Shown piece by piece: positions 32,542 to 41,276 of a stretch of DNA of 64,000 nucleotides. The notes beneath the pieces are model-generated. The model was not told the DNA's origin, made no database searches, and saw nothing but the letters and a program-made list of their open reading frames with translations. Within the stretch, counting starts at the first letter, position 1; every line of letters starts with the position of its first letter. The position numbers and the translations under genes are program-made. The DNA is taken from the NCBI RefSeq assembly GCF_014217565.1, contig NZ_CP043661.1:4278001-4342000 (forward strand). The letters run 5' to 3'. This DNA is from Kribbella qitaiheensis. GTDB taxonomy: Bacteria; Actinomycetota; Actinomycetes; Propionibacteriales; Kribbellaceae.

Positions 32542-34788
32542 CTACTGGCCGACGGTTCCGCCGTTAGGAGTCGGAGGACCGCCGGTGGGGATGGTGGGCA
32601 ACTTCGGCGTGTGCGTCTTGGTCGGCTTACCCGTCGGGGTGTTCGTGGGCGGGTTGGTCGGGGTGTTCGTGGGCGGGTTGGTCGGGGTGTTCGTGGGCGG
32701 GTTGGTCGGCGTGTTCGTGGGCGGGTTGGTGGGCGGGTAGGTCAGAGTGTTCGTCGGCATCGGCGAATCCTTGAGCGCGTCGTCACTGGGCTGGTCGAAC
32801 TCCGCCTTGTCCGAACTGCCCAGCGCCGGGTCCATGAAGGCCAGCCAGGTCCGCAGCGGCCAGTTGCCGCCGAAGAAAGCGGGGTCGTCGCTGTACGGGT
32901 CGAGGTCGCTCTCACCGGTCTTACCGGCGCGATACAGGACCGACGTCGACAGGCCCTTCGAGTCAGTGGGCGATTTATAGCCCGCCGTGTAGCCGGTCCA
33001 CCAGGAGGTCAGCGTGTCCGAGCCGTCCTTGCAGCCGTCGCACTTGGTGTTGGCCGCCCGGTGTTCGACACCGACACCACCGGCGGTCCCGGTCTTGCCG
33101 GCTACCGGACGGTCCAGATCCTTCGCCAGCTTGCCGGTCCCGTTCGGGCCGTCGACCACATTCTGGAGGACGTAGTTGACCTGATCGGCGACATCTTGGG
33201 GGACGGTCTGCTTCCTCGGCAGTTTGGCGTCCGTCCAGTCCTGGGCCTTGCCCGGGTAGTCCACCTTCTTGATGGTGTGTACCGGCACGTAGAGTCCGCG
33301 GGCCGCGAAGGTCGCATAGGCGTTCGCCATCTCGACCGGGCTGGCGTACGGGTCAGGGCCGAGCACCGTCGACGGGTTGTCCTTACCCCGCTCCAAGGCG
33401 TTCGTCTTCGGGATTCCGGCGGCCTCGGCCGCCTTGACCAGCTCGGCCGGGCCGTTCTCCATCTGATTGTCGACCAGGTCGTAGAAGGCCGTGTTGATGG
33501 ATTGCTCGGTGGCCTCCTTCAGCGTGACGTCGCCGAAGTCCTTGTTGAACTCGTTCTTGAGCTTGTGGCCCTGGACCTCGATCGGGCTGTCACCCTGGAA
33601 AGTGGAGTAGATGTTGAAGTCGTTCTGCAGGGCCGCGGAGACCGCGAACGGCTTGAAGGACGAGCCGGGACGGGCCCGCAGCGTTGCCCAGTTCAACTGG
33701 TTCTTGAGGTAGTCGGGGCCGCCGTACACCGCGACCAGCTCGCCGGTGCCGGGCCGCACCGAGGCCATCCCGATGTGCAGATCGCCCTTCTTCTTGGGGC
33801 GTTCGGCGATCGAGGCGTTCATCTTCTTCTGCAGATCCACGTCGAAGGTCGTGGTGATCTTCAGCCCGCCACCACTGATCTGGTCATCGGGAACACCGAG
33901 CCTGGACAGTTCCTTGCGGGCCATGTCGAGCAGGAAGCCCTGGACACCCTTGAAGCGGTTGGCCTTCGGCTTCTTGTCGAGCGGCGGTACGGCCTTGCTC
34001 CACTTCGCATAATCGGCTTCCGTGATCGTGCCAGTCTGCCGCATGCCGTCCAGCACATAGCGATAGCGGTCCAGGACGCGCTGTTTGACCGCCGGCTCGG
34101 TCGAATCGGTGTCGAACCGGGTCGGGTTGTTCAGCACGGTCGCCAGCAGGGCGGCCTCGCCGATACTCAACTTCGCAGGGTTGGACTGACTGAAGTAGGC
34201 GTCGCCCGCCGCCGCGACGCCGTACGCGCCCTCGCCGAAGTAGATGGTGTTCAGGTATCCCTCGAGGATCTCCTTCTTGTCCTTCTCGCGGCTCAGTTTG
34301 GTCGCGATGAACAGCTCGGAGAACTTCCGCGAGAAGGTCCGCTCCTGGGTCAGGTACATGATCTTCACGTACTGCTGGGTGATCGTCGAACCACCCTGCA
34401 ACTGCTGGCCCCGGGCGATGTTGAACGCGGCGCGGGCCATCCCCGACGGGGAGATGCCGGGGTTGGTCCAGAAGGTCCGGTCCTCGGCGGCGATCACGGC
34501 GTCCTGGACGGTCTTCGGGATCTGGCTGAGCGGTACCGAGCGGCGGTTCTGGTCGTAGAAGCTGCCGATCGGGGTCCTGCCGTCGGAGAAGTAGACCGTC
34601 GTGGTGTTGGTCGCGAACGCCTTGTTCGGGTCCGGGATGTCGGTGGTCTGGTAGCCGATGAAGAACACGGCCGATACCGCGATCACGCCGAGGAAGAACA
34701 GCGCCGCCATCCAGCCGAGAACCCGCAGCGCCCAGTGTCGCTTCCCTCGCCGACGGACCGGGGCGGCTTTCCTACGACCTTCACTCAC
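32542..34788 (-). CDS. Class A penicillin-binding protein
   Basis: 748 residues from a GTG at 34788 preceded by GAGGA; an in-frame GTG at 34953 would add 55 residues. A basic N terminus and one membrane helix (WALRVLGWMAALFFLGVIAVSAVFFIG) precede a GT51 transglycosylase domain (AAEDRTFWTNPG, GGSTITQQYVKIMYL) and a transpeptidase domain with SSFK (serine nucleophile), SIN and KTGTA motifs. It polymerises and cross-links peptidoglycan outside the membrane. The last 70 residues are a repetitive Pro/Thr/Asn tail encoded by 24-bp tandem repeats, likely spanning or anchoring in the wall. Confidence 0.93.
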   Translation of the reverse strand: MSEGRRKAAPVRRRGKRHWALRVLGWMAALFFLGVIAVSAVFFIGYQTTDIPDPNKAFATNTTTVYFSDGRTPIGSFYDQNRRSVPLSQIPKTVQDAVIAAEDRTFWTNPGISPSGMARAAFNIARGQQLQGGSTITQQYVKIMYLTQERTFSRKFSELFIATKLSREKDKKEILEGYLNTIYFGEGAYGVAAAGDAYFSQSNPAKLSIGEAALLATVLNNPTRFDTDSTEPAVKQRVLDRYRYVLDGMRQTGTITEADYAKWSKAVPPLDKKPKANRFKGVQGFLLDMARKELSRLGVPDDQISGGGLKITTTFDVDLQKKMNASIAERPKKKGDLHIGMASVRPGTGELVAVYGGPDYLKNQLNWATLRARPGSSFKPFAVSAALQNDFNIYSTFQGDSPIEVQGHKLKNEFNKDFGDVTLKEATEQSINTAFYDLVDNQMENGPAELVKAAEAAGIPKTNALERGKDNPSTVLGPDPYASPVEMANAYATFAARGLYVPVHTIKKVDYPGKAQDWTDAKLPRKQTVPQDVADQVNYVLQNVVDGPNGTGKLAKDLDRPVAGKTGTAGGVGVEHRAANTKCDGCKDGSDTLTSWWTGYTAGYKSPTDSKGLSTSVLYRAGKTGESDLDPYSDDPAFFGGNWPLRTWLAFMDPALGSSDKAEFDQPSDDALKDSPMPTNTLTYPPTNPPTNTPTNPPTNTPTNPPTNTPTNPPTNTPTGKPTKTHTPKLPTIPTGGPPTPNGGTVGQ
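32633..32728. repeat. Four 24-bp tandem repeats in the PBP tail
   Basis: The 24-bp unit begins GTCGGGGTGTTCGTGGGCGG and ends GTTG; copies start at 32633, 32657, 32681 and 32705, the last with one substitution. On the coding strand each unit gives the 8-residue repeat NPPTNTPT. Perfect copies indicate recent slippage or unequal exchange. Confidence 0.92.
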
Positions 34789-35027
34789 AGTGCAATCCTC
34801 GACGATCTCGCTGAAGTCATTGCCACCCAGAGTACGGGCGATGTGGTAGCGCTCCCTATTCCGCCAGGAATCGTAGCGCCCCCGGCGACCACCCGGCGTC
34901 ATCCCTTCGGAGGAGCCGGAATTGGTCTGCGCCTCTTCGGCGGAGGTGCTCACAACGGTGGAGAAATCGGTTTCCTCGGTGCCGCTCCGCCCGTGCTGCC
35001 GAGACTACCCATCCGGCCGAGACGTTA

Positions 35028-35621
35028 AGCCGCCGCCGAAGCGGCTGGGGGTGACGCATTGGTCGTCTCGGCTGCTGGCCGAGCGGTTGAGGGTCGGCAA
35101 CGCGACGGGGCACCAGCACGTTGTTCGCGGCCTTGGAGATCGCCACCGGCACAGTGACCGCGGCCTGCAAACCGCGGCACCGTCACCAGGAGTCCCTGAC
35201 CTTCCTCAAACAGATCGATCGCTCCAACCCCGACGACGGCACCGGTCAGGAGCTGCACCTGTTGATGGACAACTACGCCACCCACAAACGGGCCGAGATC
35301 CGTGACTGGCTGGCCGCGCACCCCCGGTTCAAGGTCCACTTCACCCCCACCTCCGGGTCATGGCTGAACCTGGTCGAGGTCTGGTTCGGCATGATGGAAC
35401 AACAAGCCATCCACCGCGGAACCTTCACCTCGGCCAAAGACCTCAACACCAAGATCCGCACCTTCATCACCGGCTGGAACGACCGCTGCCACCCCTTCGT
35501 CTGGACCAAGACGGCCGACCAGATCCTCAAGAAAGCGGACCGGCACCAACTTCAGAAACGACCCCCTGAGGATCTAGACTGCCTCCGTCTAACGGCGCCA
35601 AGTGAGGGGTTAGCTACATGA
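35028..35621 (+). mobile_element. IS630-family transposase remnant
   Basis: A first fragment reads PPPKRLGVTHWSSRLLAERL, the HTH region of IS630 transposases, in one frame. After an internal deletion near 35105 the catalytic half resumes in another frame: GTSTLFAALEIATGTVTAACK, LHLLMDNYATHKRAEI, VHFTPTSGSWLNLVEVWFGMM and RGTFTSAKDLNTKI, with the second Asp and the Glu of the DDE triad visible. The beginning of the gene is missing. No terminal inverted repeats were identified. The element is inactive; its stop codon overlaps the start of the next gene. Confidence 0.85.
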
Positions 35622-36106
35622 ACAAGAGGCTAGTAACTTCCGCACGAGCTGCCGCGGTTGTCGCGGTCGCCACCACTTTCGGCTCGATTGGGATACCCGC
35701 CGCAATTGCTGACACCCCAGACGCATGTCAATACTATGGATACACGGATCTCAACCGCAGAATACTTGGCTGCGACTGGTTGGAATGGACCGGTCTGGAC
35801 AGTGATCCGACGCGCTACCTGAATCAGAACGGCAGCGTGGAGATTGGCCCGGAGGCTACGTCAGCGACGGGGTGCAAGGTGACCGGGTGGGCAACTCTCA
35901 ACGGTAACCCAAATTGGACGAGTCCGCGCGTGAGCAGGGACTGCAAGTGGGCACTGAATAACAGGGGCATGGGTCAATATGTGAATTTCTGGGCCGGAAC
36001 AACCTCTGCAGGCTACGGGACAGGAACACTGTGTATTGATCTCTACTTCAACTCGTCGTCGTCAGGCTGGCAGCGATGCAAAGTCACAGGTATTTCAGCG
36101 GGTTAG
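35618..36106 (+). CDS. Secreted cysteine-containing orphan protein
   Basis: 162 residues, ATG preceded by GAGGGG. A signal peptide (about 1-31, basic start MNKRLVTSARA, hydrophobic core, cleavage after AIA) leads to a mature domain of about 130 residues rich in Asn, Gly, Ser and Trp with six cysteines (DACQYYGY, LGCDWLEW, GCKVTGW, RDCKWALNN, TLCIDLYF, RCKVTG), suggesting disulfide bonds. KVTGWATL and KVTGISA look like an internal repeat. Base composition is visibly more AT-rich than its neighbours, and it sits between two decayed insertion sequences, so it was probably acquired. No family recognised. Confidence 0.72.
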   Translation: MNKRLVTSARAAAVVAVATTFGSIGIPAAIADTPDACQYYGYTDLNRRILGCDWLEWTGLDSDPTRYLNQNGSVEIGPEATSATGCKVTGWATLNGNPNWTSPRVSRDCKWALNNRGMGQYVNFWAGTTSAGYGTGTLCIDLYFNSSSSGWQRCKVTGISAG

Positions 36107-36124
36107 TTGAATCACTAACTCAGC

Positions 36125-37722
36125 TTAGCCCAGATATTCCATAGAGCTTCGGCGTGTCGTTGGGGGTCTTTGTTTGGTGGGGTTTGGTTGTTGGTCGGGG
36201 TGGTGGCGTGGGTTGGGGCCGACTGTCGCGTCGGGTGGGCGGGGTCTGATGTCCTTGGGTGGTAGGGGCTTGGGGTGGGGGTCAGGTGGCTGGCCAGGGG
36301 GCTGTGCGGAGTCGGTCGAATGCGGTTGCGAGTTGGTGGCGTAGGGCCAGTCGGTGTCGAGTCTGAGGCGCCGGCCGCGGGCGGTGCGGACGAGAACGGC
36401 GGCGGTGTGGAGGATCTGGTAGCGGTAGGTGGCGGGTTCGGTGCGGGCGAGGGTGCCGGTGAAGCACGGTGCTTGGGACCAGGTGAGTAGGTCAGCGGCG
36501 GCCAGCGCGAGTTCGAGCCAGCAGGCGTTGGCTGTGTAGGCGTGGAAGGGCAGGTTGCGCATACCGGTGTCTTTGCCGGTGCGGATCCGGTCTTCGACCC
36601 GGGCGTGGGCGCGGTGTTCCATTCCAGGTCGGGGAGTTACTGGCAGCTTGGGGTGTCGGTGAGGAACGCGGTGAACCGGTGCCCGTCGATGTCGGTGAAC
36701 GTGAGCTGTGCGCCGGGGTGGGGCCGTTCGCGGCGGACGATGACCCGGGAACCGGTCGGCCAGTTAGGCAGGTTGAGCAGCCCTGTCAGTTCGGCCACCC
36801 AGGCGCCGCGGCGGGGTTGCCCGTCGGCGTTGTAGGCCGGTAGCCAGGCGTGTTCGGGGGTTGCGAGGATCGCGTGTTGCACGTTCTCGTCGACGGAGAA
36901 CCCGAGCGAGAACCCGATCCCGTGAGCCCGCAGCGCGGCAGCGAACACGTGGGTCGCTCCGGCCGAATCAGCACTGGCCGTCACCTTCGGCCCATCGGGA
37001 TCGGCGGGCCTGGGCCGGGCGTGGGCGGGGTAGCGCGGCGATCGCCATGTCCAGCACCGTCACATGATCGGCGGCGGTGTTCGAGCCGGCGTTGCCTGGC
37101 CGCAGTAGCCCGGCCAGGGCTTCCCCGCCGGACACGTCGGGCCGGTCCAGGTAACACAACAGCGGGTGGAACCCGACCCCCTTCTTCCAGGTCGGTGCGG
37201 CGTTCTCCTTGTCCGAGTGCGCGGTCAGCAGGTCGCGTCGAAATGCAGCCACAGCGGTTCGGCCAGATCCGGGCCCGCACCGACAGCCCACGCCCGCTCC
37301 CGGCCTTGCGCGCGTGCCGCCCGCAACGCCTCCAGCCGGGCATCATCGACCTTGTCGACGACCCGCCAGGCGGTTGGGTCGGACACGACCAGCCCGAACA
37401 GGCGCGGCTGGTCCCGCAACGTCCGCAGATGCCGCAGTGCGTCGCCGCCGTCGGCGATCGTCACCGCCACGTCCACCAGCACCTGACCCGGTGCGTGCAG
37501 CGGCGGCAACCCGGTAAGTGTCGATCAACGCCTCGGTCCGCCCTTCACCAGACCGGTCTCGGCAGCCAGTTCCCGCAGCAGCGCGGTCCTGGCATGCGAC
37601 ACGATCCCCTTACCATCAGCCGACACCTTGAACCCGGCCCCGCCCTTGCTAAACTGCGCCGAGAGTGTCTTCCTGTTCGAGAACTTGGACCTTCGCAAAC
37701 CCAAATTTTTCCTTACAGACAA
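36125..37722 (-). mobile_element. IS1380-family transposase, multiply frameshifted
   Basis: Read from the right on the minus strand: KGIVSHARTALLRELAAETGL, then in another frame EALIDTYR, then VDVAVTIADGGDALRHLRTL and WRVVDKVDDARLEALRAARA, then LLTAHSDKENAAPTWKKGVGFHPLLCYLDR and NTAADHVTVLDMA, then ASADSAGATHVFAAALRAHGIGFSLGF, and finally EHRAHARVEDRIRTGKDTGM and ANACWLELALAAADLL. These are the ordered blocks of IS1380-type DDE transposases, divided by at least four frameshifts. The element is dead. Terminal repeats were not identified. Confidence 0.85.
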
Positions 37723-37777
37723 GGCACTCGCGCCTTTCTACCTCACGTGTCGCACCAATTTCCGTGAAACGCCGAGG

Positions 37778-39265
37778 TTAGCCGGTGACGTTGGGTGCCA
37801 GTAGCGTCACCGCGATCAAGGCGGCGGGGAAGCAGGCCAGGAACATGGTGAAGGTGTAGCCCATGATGTCGCGGGCTTTGAGGCCGAGGATGGCCAGCGT
37901 CGGCAGCATCCAGAACGGCTGCAGGAGGTTGGCGCTGGCCTCCCCTAGGTCGTAGACCACCACCATCCAGCCCGCGTCGACCTTGAGCTCGTTGGCCGCC
38001 TGCAGGACGTACGGCGCTTCGATCACCCACTTGCTGCCGCCACTGGGCACGAAGACACCGAGGATGCACGAGTAGATCGCGACGAGCGGCGGGAAGAAGA
38101 ACTGGTTGCTTGCCTGCACCAACCAGCCCGCGATCCGCGCGGACACCCCGGTATAAGCGATCATGCCGAAGATCCCGCCGTACAAGGGGAATTGGAGCAG
38201 TACGCCGGCCGCCGCCGGTGCCCCGTCACGGACTGCCCGGGCCATCCGCCACGGCCGCCAGTGCAGCAGCATCGCCAGCAGGAACAGGATCAGGTTGACC
38301 GTGTTCAGGTCGAGTGCGTTGAAGAAGCTCTTGCCGTCGAAGTACCTGACCAGGTAGATCGCGCCGAGTCCGACCACCAGCAGACTGAACAGTGGTGAGT
38401 GTTCCAGCCAGTCGCCCGGCCTTCTCGCCTCTGCGTCGACGCGCTGCCCGTTGTACGCGGAGCCTCGGCCGATCAGGGGCTTCAGCTCGATGCCGATGTC
38501 CTCGGCCGTCCTGGCGTGGTCCGCGCCGGGTGCGATGAACCACGCCATCGCCACGCCGACGGCGTACACGATCAGCGTGGCCACGATCGCCTGCCAGCTG
38601 AAGATGGTGTCGCTGAGTGGGATCAGGCCATCGGCGTGGCCGCCCGCCTTGATGACCTCCTGGACCGGAGCCGGGCTGCTGCTCGCGCTGGCGACCTGGA
38701 GAGCGGCCGAGCCGGACAAGCCCTGCGCCCAGACCGTGCCGAGACCGAGGAACGCCATCGCGCCGAGAGCGCGGTAGTCCGCCTTCGGCACGTTGCGCGC
38801 GACCTCGCGGGCCAGGATCGCGGCGAAGATCAGGCTGAAGGCCCAATTCAGGTACGACGCGACCATCGCGACCGCGGCCACGAAGGCGACCGCCGTCCGC
38901 GGCGACTTCGGGATCCGGGCCAGCCGGGTGATCAGTCGGGCGACCGGGCCGCTGGTCGCCACGGCGTACCCGCCGATGATGATCATGGCCATCTGGAGGG
39001 TGAAGGTGATCAGGCTCCAGAACCCGAGACCCCAACTGTCGATCAGGCCGTAGCCCTTGGTCGCGGCCGGGTCATCGGGACGCTTCAGCAGCGGCTCACC
39101 GGTGACGAGGCCGAACAGCAGGACGACGAAGGTGCCGACCAGGACGAACCCGAAGGCGTCCGGGAGCCACTTCTCGGTGAACGCTGTGAAGCGCAACGCC
39201 GTACGGGCCAGCGGCCCTTCGTCCTCGATGCCGTGCTTCGCGTGCTTCCCATGGCTGTCGGCCAT
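37778..39265 (-). CDS. atoE: Short-chain fatty acid transporter (AtoE family)
   Basis: 495 residues from ATG 39265 with the ribosome site GGAGCGGAGGG. About a dozen hydrophobic helices with family signatures RFTAFTEKWLPDAFGFVLVGT, SYLNWAFSLIFAAILAREVAR, YGGIFGMIAYTGVSARIAGWLV and GVFVPSGGSKWVIEAPYVL. AtoE-type permeases import butyrate and other short fatty acids. No CoA-transferase or thiolase genes lie next to it here. It is divergent from the PadR gene across a region with two clear inverted repeats. Confidence 0.9.
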   Translation of the reverse strand: MADSHGKHAKHGIEDEGPLARTALRFTAFTEKWLPDAFGFVLVGTFVVLLFGLVTGEPLLKRPDDPAATKGYGLIDSWGLGFWSLITFTLQMAMIIIGGYAVATSGPVARLITRLARIPKSPRTAVAFVAAVAMVASYLNWAFSLIFAAILAREVARNVPKADYRALGAMAFLGLGTVWAQGLSGSAALQVASASSSPAPVQEVIKAGGHADGLIPLSDTIFSWQAIVATLIVYAVGVAMAWFIAPGADHARTAEDIGIELKPLIGRGSAYNGQRVDAEARRPGDWLEHSPLFSLLVVGLGAIYLVRYFDGKSFFNALDLNTVNLILFLLAMLLHWRPWRMARAVRDGAPAAAGVLLQFPLYGGIFGMIAYTGVSARIAGWLVQASNQFFFPPLVAIYSCILGVFVPSGGSKWVIEAPYVLQAANELKVDAGWMVVVYDLGEASANLLQPFWMLPTLAILGLKARDIMGYTFTMFLACFPAALIAVTLLAPNVTG

Positions 39266-39363
39266 GACCCTCCGCTCCTGGACCACGACGCTGTGTGTCA
39301 GTCGAATTAACGCAGATCGGAGCCTGACGTAACAGGTTTTGTGCTCGCGTGGCGTGGCCGAGG

Positions 39364-39384
39364 TGACAAAGGCCGACTTTGTCA
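39364..39384. promoter_or_regulatory. Inverted repeat between atoE and padR
   Basis: TGACAAAG-GCCGA-CTTTGTCA has perfect 8-bp arms. It lies about 100 bp ahead of atoE and 80 bp ahead of the padR promoter, a good operator candidate for either direction. Confidence 0.55.
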
Positions 39385-39427
39385 GGAGTTGAGTGGTTTC
39401 GGTCGATCTGCCTACAGTGGCGCCACG

Positions 39428-39446
39428 ATGTATCGAGTCGATACAT
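39428..39446. promoter_or_regulatory. PadR-type operator palindrome
   Basis: ATGTATCGAGTCGATACAT is a perfect 19-bp palindrome centred on one G. PadR regulators bind ATGT...ACAT dyads, and this one lies just downstream of a possible TTGAGT/TACAGT promoter and 36 bp ahead of the PadR start, where binding would block transcription of the padR-ino1 operon. Confidence 0.75.
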
Positions 39447-39481
39447 CAAGTCATGACAAACTGGACCGAGGGAGGTGGGTC

Positions 39482-40060
39482 ATGGGAAACCGCAGTGGGG
39501 TCCTCGAGCTCGCCGTACTCGGTCTGCTGCACGAAGCGCCGATGCACGGTTACGAGCTCCGCAAGCGCGTCAACGCCCAGTTCGGCTGGGGACGCGTGCT
39601 GTCTTTCGGGTCGCTCTACCCGTGTCTGAAGGCGATGCTCCGCAACGGACTGATCTCCGCCGATGCCGGTACGCCGGACGGGCGGAGGCAGAAGATCGTC
39701 TACACGATCACGGCCGACGGCAAGGACCACTTCGCGCAAGCGATGCACGACGCCGGCCCGTCGGCGTGGGAGGACGACACGTTCGGCGTCCGGTTCTCGT
39801 TCTTCGGCCGGACCGATCCGGCCACCCGGTTGCGCATCCTCGAGGGCCGCCGGACCCGGATGGAGGAACGGCTGGCCAATTTCAAGGCCGCGATGAGCCG
39901 GACCGCGGAGCGGGTCGACACCTACACCCTCGAGCTGCAACGGCACGGCCTGGAGTCGGCCGAGCGCGAGGTCCGCTGGCTGAACGAGCTGATCGACGGC
40001 GAACGCAGCCGGCAGCGGCCCCCCGAAGAGCATTCCCCGCCTGTTTCACCCCCCAATTAA
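39482..40060 (+). CDS. PadR family transcriptional regulator
   Basis: 192 residues from ATG 39482, with the ribosome site GGGAGGTGG. The winged HTH occupies about residues 1-85: VLELAVLGLLHEAPMHGYELRKRV, SFGSLYPCLKAML and DGRRQKIVYTITADG, the PadR signature. A helical C-terminal domain (about 95-180) mediates dimerisation. It lies 10 bp upstream of ino1, an arrangement conserved in actinobacteria, and a perfect PadR-type palindrome overlaps its promoter region, so autoregulation together with ino1 is likely. Confidence 0.93.
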   Translation: MGNRSGVLELAVLGLLHEAPMHGYELRKRVNAQFGWGRVLSFGSLYPCLKAMLRNGLISADAGTPDGRRQKIVYTITADGKDHFAQAMHDAGPSAWEDDTFGVRFSFFGRTDPATRLRILEGRRTRMEERLANFKAAMSRTAERVDTYTLELQRHGLESAEREVRWLNELIDGERSRQRPPEEHSPPVSPPN

Positions 40061-40070
40061 GGAGTTCCAG

Positions 40071-41150
40071 ATGACTTCGATCCGCGTAGCGATCGTCGGT
40101 GTCGGCAACTGCGCCAGCTCGCTCGTCCAGGGCGTGCACTACTACCGCGACGCGAAGCCCGACGAGCGCGTCCCCGGTCTGATGCACGTCCAGTTCGGCG
40201 ACTACCACGTCCGCGACGTCGAGTTCGTCGCCGCGTTCGACGTGGACGGCAAGAAGGTCGGCCTCGACCTCGCCGACGCGATCGGCGCCAGCGAGAACAA
40301 CACCATCAAGATCTGCGACGTGCCGCCGAGCGGCATCACCGTGCAGCGTGGTCATACCCTCGACGGCCTCGGCAAGTACTACCGCGAGACCATCACCGAG
40401 TCCGACGCCGCGCCGGTCGACGTCGTCGCCGCCCTTCGCGAGGCCCAGGTCGACGTCCTGGTCTGCTACCTGCCCGTCGGTTCCGAGCAGGCTGCGAAGT
40501 TCTACGCCCAGTGCGCGATCGACGCGAACGTCGCGTTCGTCAACGCGCTGCCCGTATTCATCGCCGGCACCAAGGAGTGGGCCGACAAGTTCACCGCGGC
40601 CGGTGTCCCGATCGTCGGCGACGACATCAAGTCGCAGATCGGCGCCACCATCACGCACCGCGTGCTGGCCAAGCTGTTCGAGGACCGCGGCGTCACCGTC
40701 GACCGGACCTACCAGCTGAACGTCGGCGGCAACATGGACTTCAAGAACATGCTGGAGCGCGACCGGCTGGAGTCCAAGAAGATCAGCAAGACCCAGTCCG
40801 TCACCTCGCAGCTGGTCGACAAGATCGACCCGCGCAACGTGCACATCGGCCCGTCCGACTACGTTGCCTGGCTCGACGACCGCAAGTGGGCCTTCATCCG
40901 GCTCGAGGGCCGCAACTTCGGCGACGTCCCGCTGTCGCTGGAGTACAAGCTCGAGGTCTGGGACTCGCCGAACTCGGCCGGCATCATCATCGACGCGATC
41001 CGCGCGGTGAAGATCGCCAAGGACCGCGGCATCGGCGGCCCGATCCTGTCCGCCTCGTCGTACTTCATGAAGTCGCCGCCGGAGCAGTATGCCGACGACG
41101 TCTGCCGCGACCTGGTCGAGAAGTTCATCAAGGGCGAGGTCGAGCGCTGA
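40071..41150 (+). CDS. ino1: Myo-inositol-1-phosphate synthase
   Basis: 359 residues, the length of actinobacterial Ino1. RVAIVGVGNCASSLVQG is the NAD-binding motif; DVLVCYLPVGSEQAAKFYA, FVNALPVFIAG, GDDIKSQIGATITHRVL, LNVGGNMDFKNML and LEYKLEVWDSPNSAGIIIDAIR form the conserved active site. It converts glucose-6-phosphate to inositol-1-phosphate, the precursor of phosphatidylinositol, mannosides and mycothiol. Directly downstream of padR with an AAGGAG-like site between them. A hairpin follows the stop. Confidence 0.97.
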   Translation: MTSIRVAIVGVGNCASSLVQGVHYYRDAKPDERVPGLMHVQFGDYHVRDVEFVAAFDVDGKKVGLDLADAIGASENNTIKICDVPPSGITVQRGHTLDGLGKYYRETITESDAAPVDVVAALREAQVDVLVCYLPVGSEQAAKFYAQCAIDANVAFVNALPVFIAGTKEWADKFTAAGVPIVGDDIKSQIGATITHRVLAKLFEDRGVTVDRTYQLNVGGNMDFKNMLERDRLESKKISKTQSVTSQLVDKIDPRNVHIGPSDYVAWLDDRKWAFIRLEGRNFGDVPLSLEYKLEVWDSPNSAGIIIDAIRAVKIAKDRGIGGPILSASSYFMKSPPEQYADDVCRDLVEKFIKGEVER

Positions 41151-41175
41151 CCGCAGTTCCCCTGCAGTTCTGCTG

Positions 41176-41204
41176 AGTACTCCGTACTTCGAGCGCGGAG
41201 TACT
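41176..41204 (+). terminator. Hairpin after ino1
   Basis: AGTACTCCG and CGGAGTACT form a perfect 9-bp stem around an 11-base loop 25 bases after the ino1 stop. No T tract follows. Confidence 0.6.
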
Positions 41205-41276
41205 GCGGGCCTCGTGGCTTCTTGCCGCGGGGCCCGTTGCGCTTTCCTGTCGGACGGCTTCGATAGCGTCGGCGGC

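Noticed and set aside
32633..32728. Repeat array that could be mistaken for CRISPR
   Set aside because: 24-bp units are contiguous without spacers and encode an in-frame peptide repeat; no cas genes nearby. No CRISPR array or tRNA gene was seen in the window.
32542..34788. Asn instead of His in the first GT51 motif (EDRTFWTNPG)
   Set aside because: Actinobacterial class A PBPs commonly have Asn there; not an anomaly.
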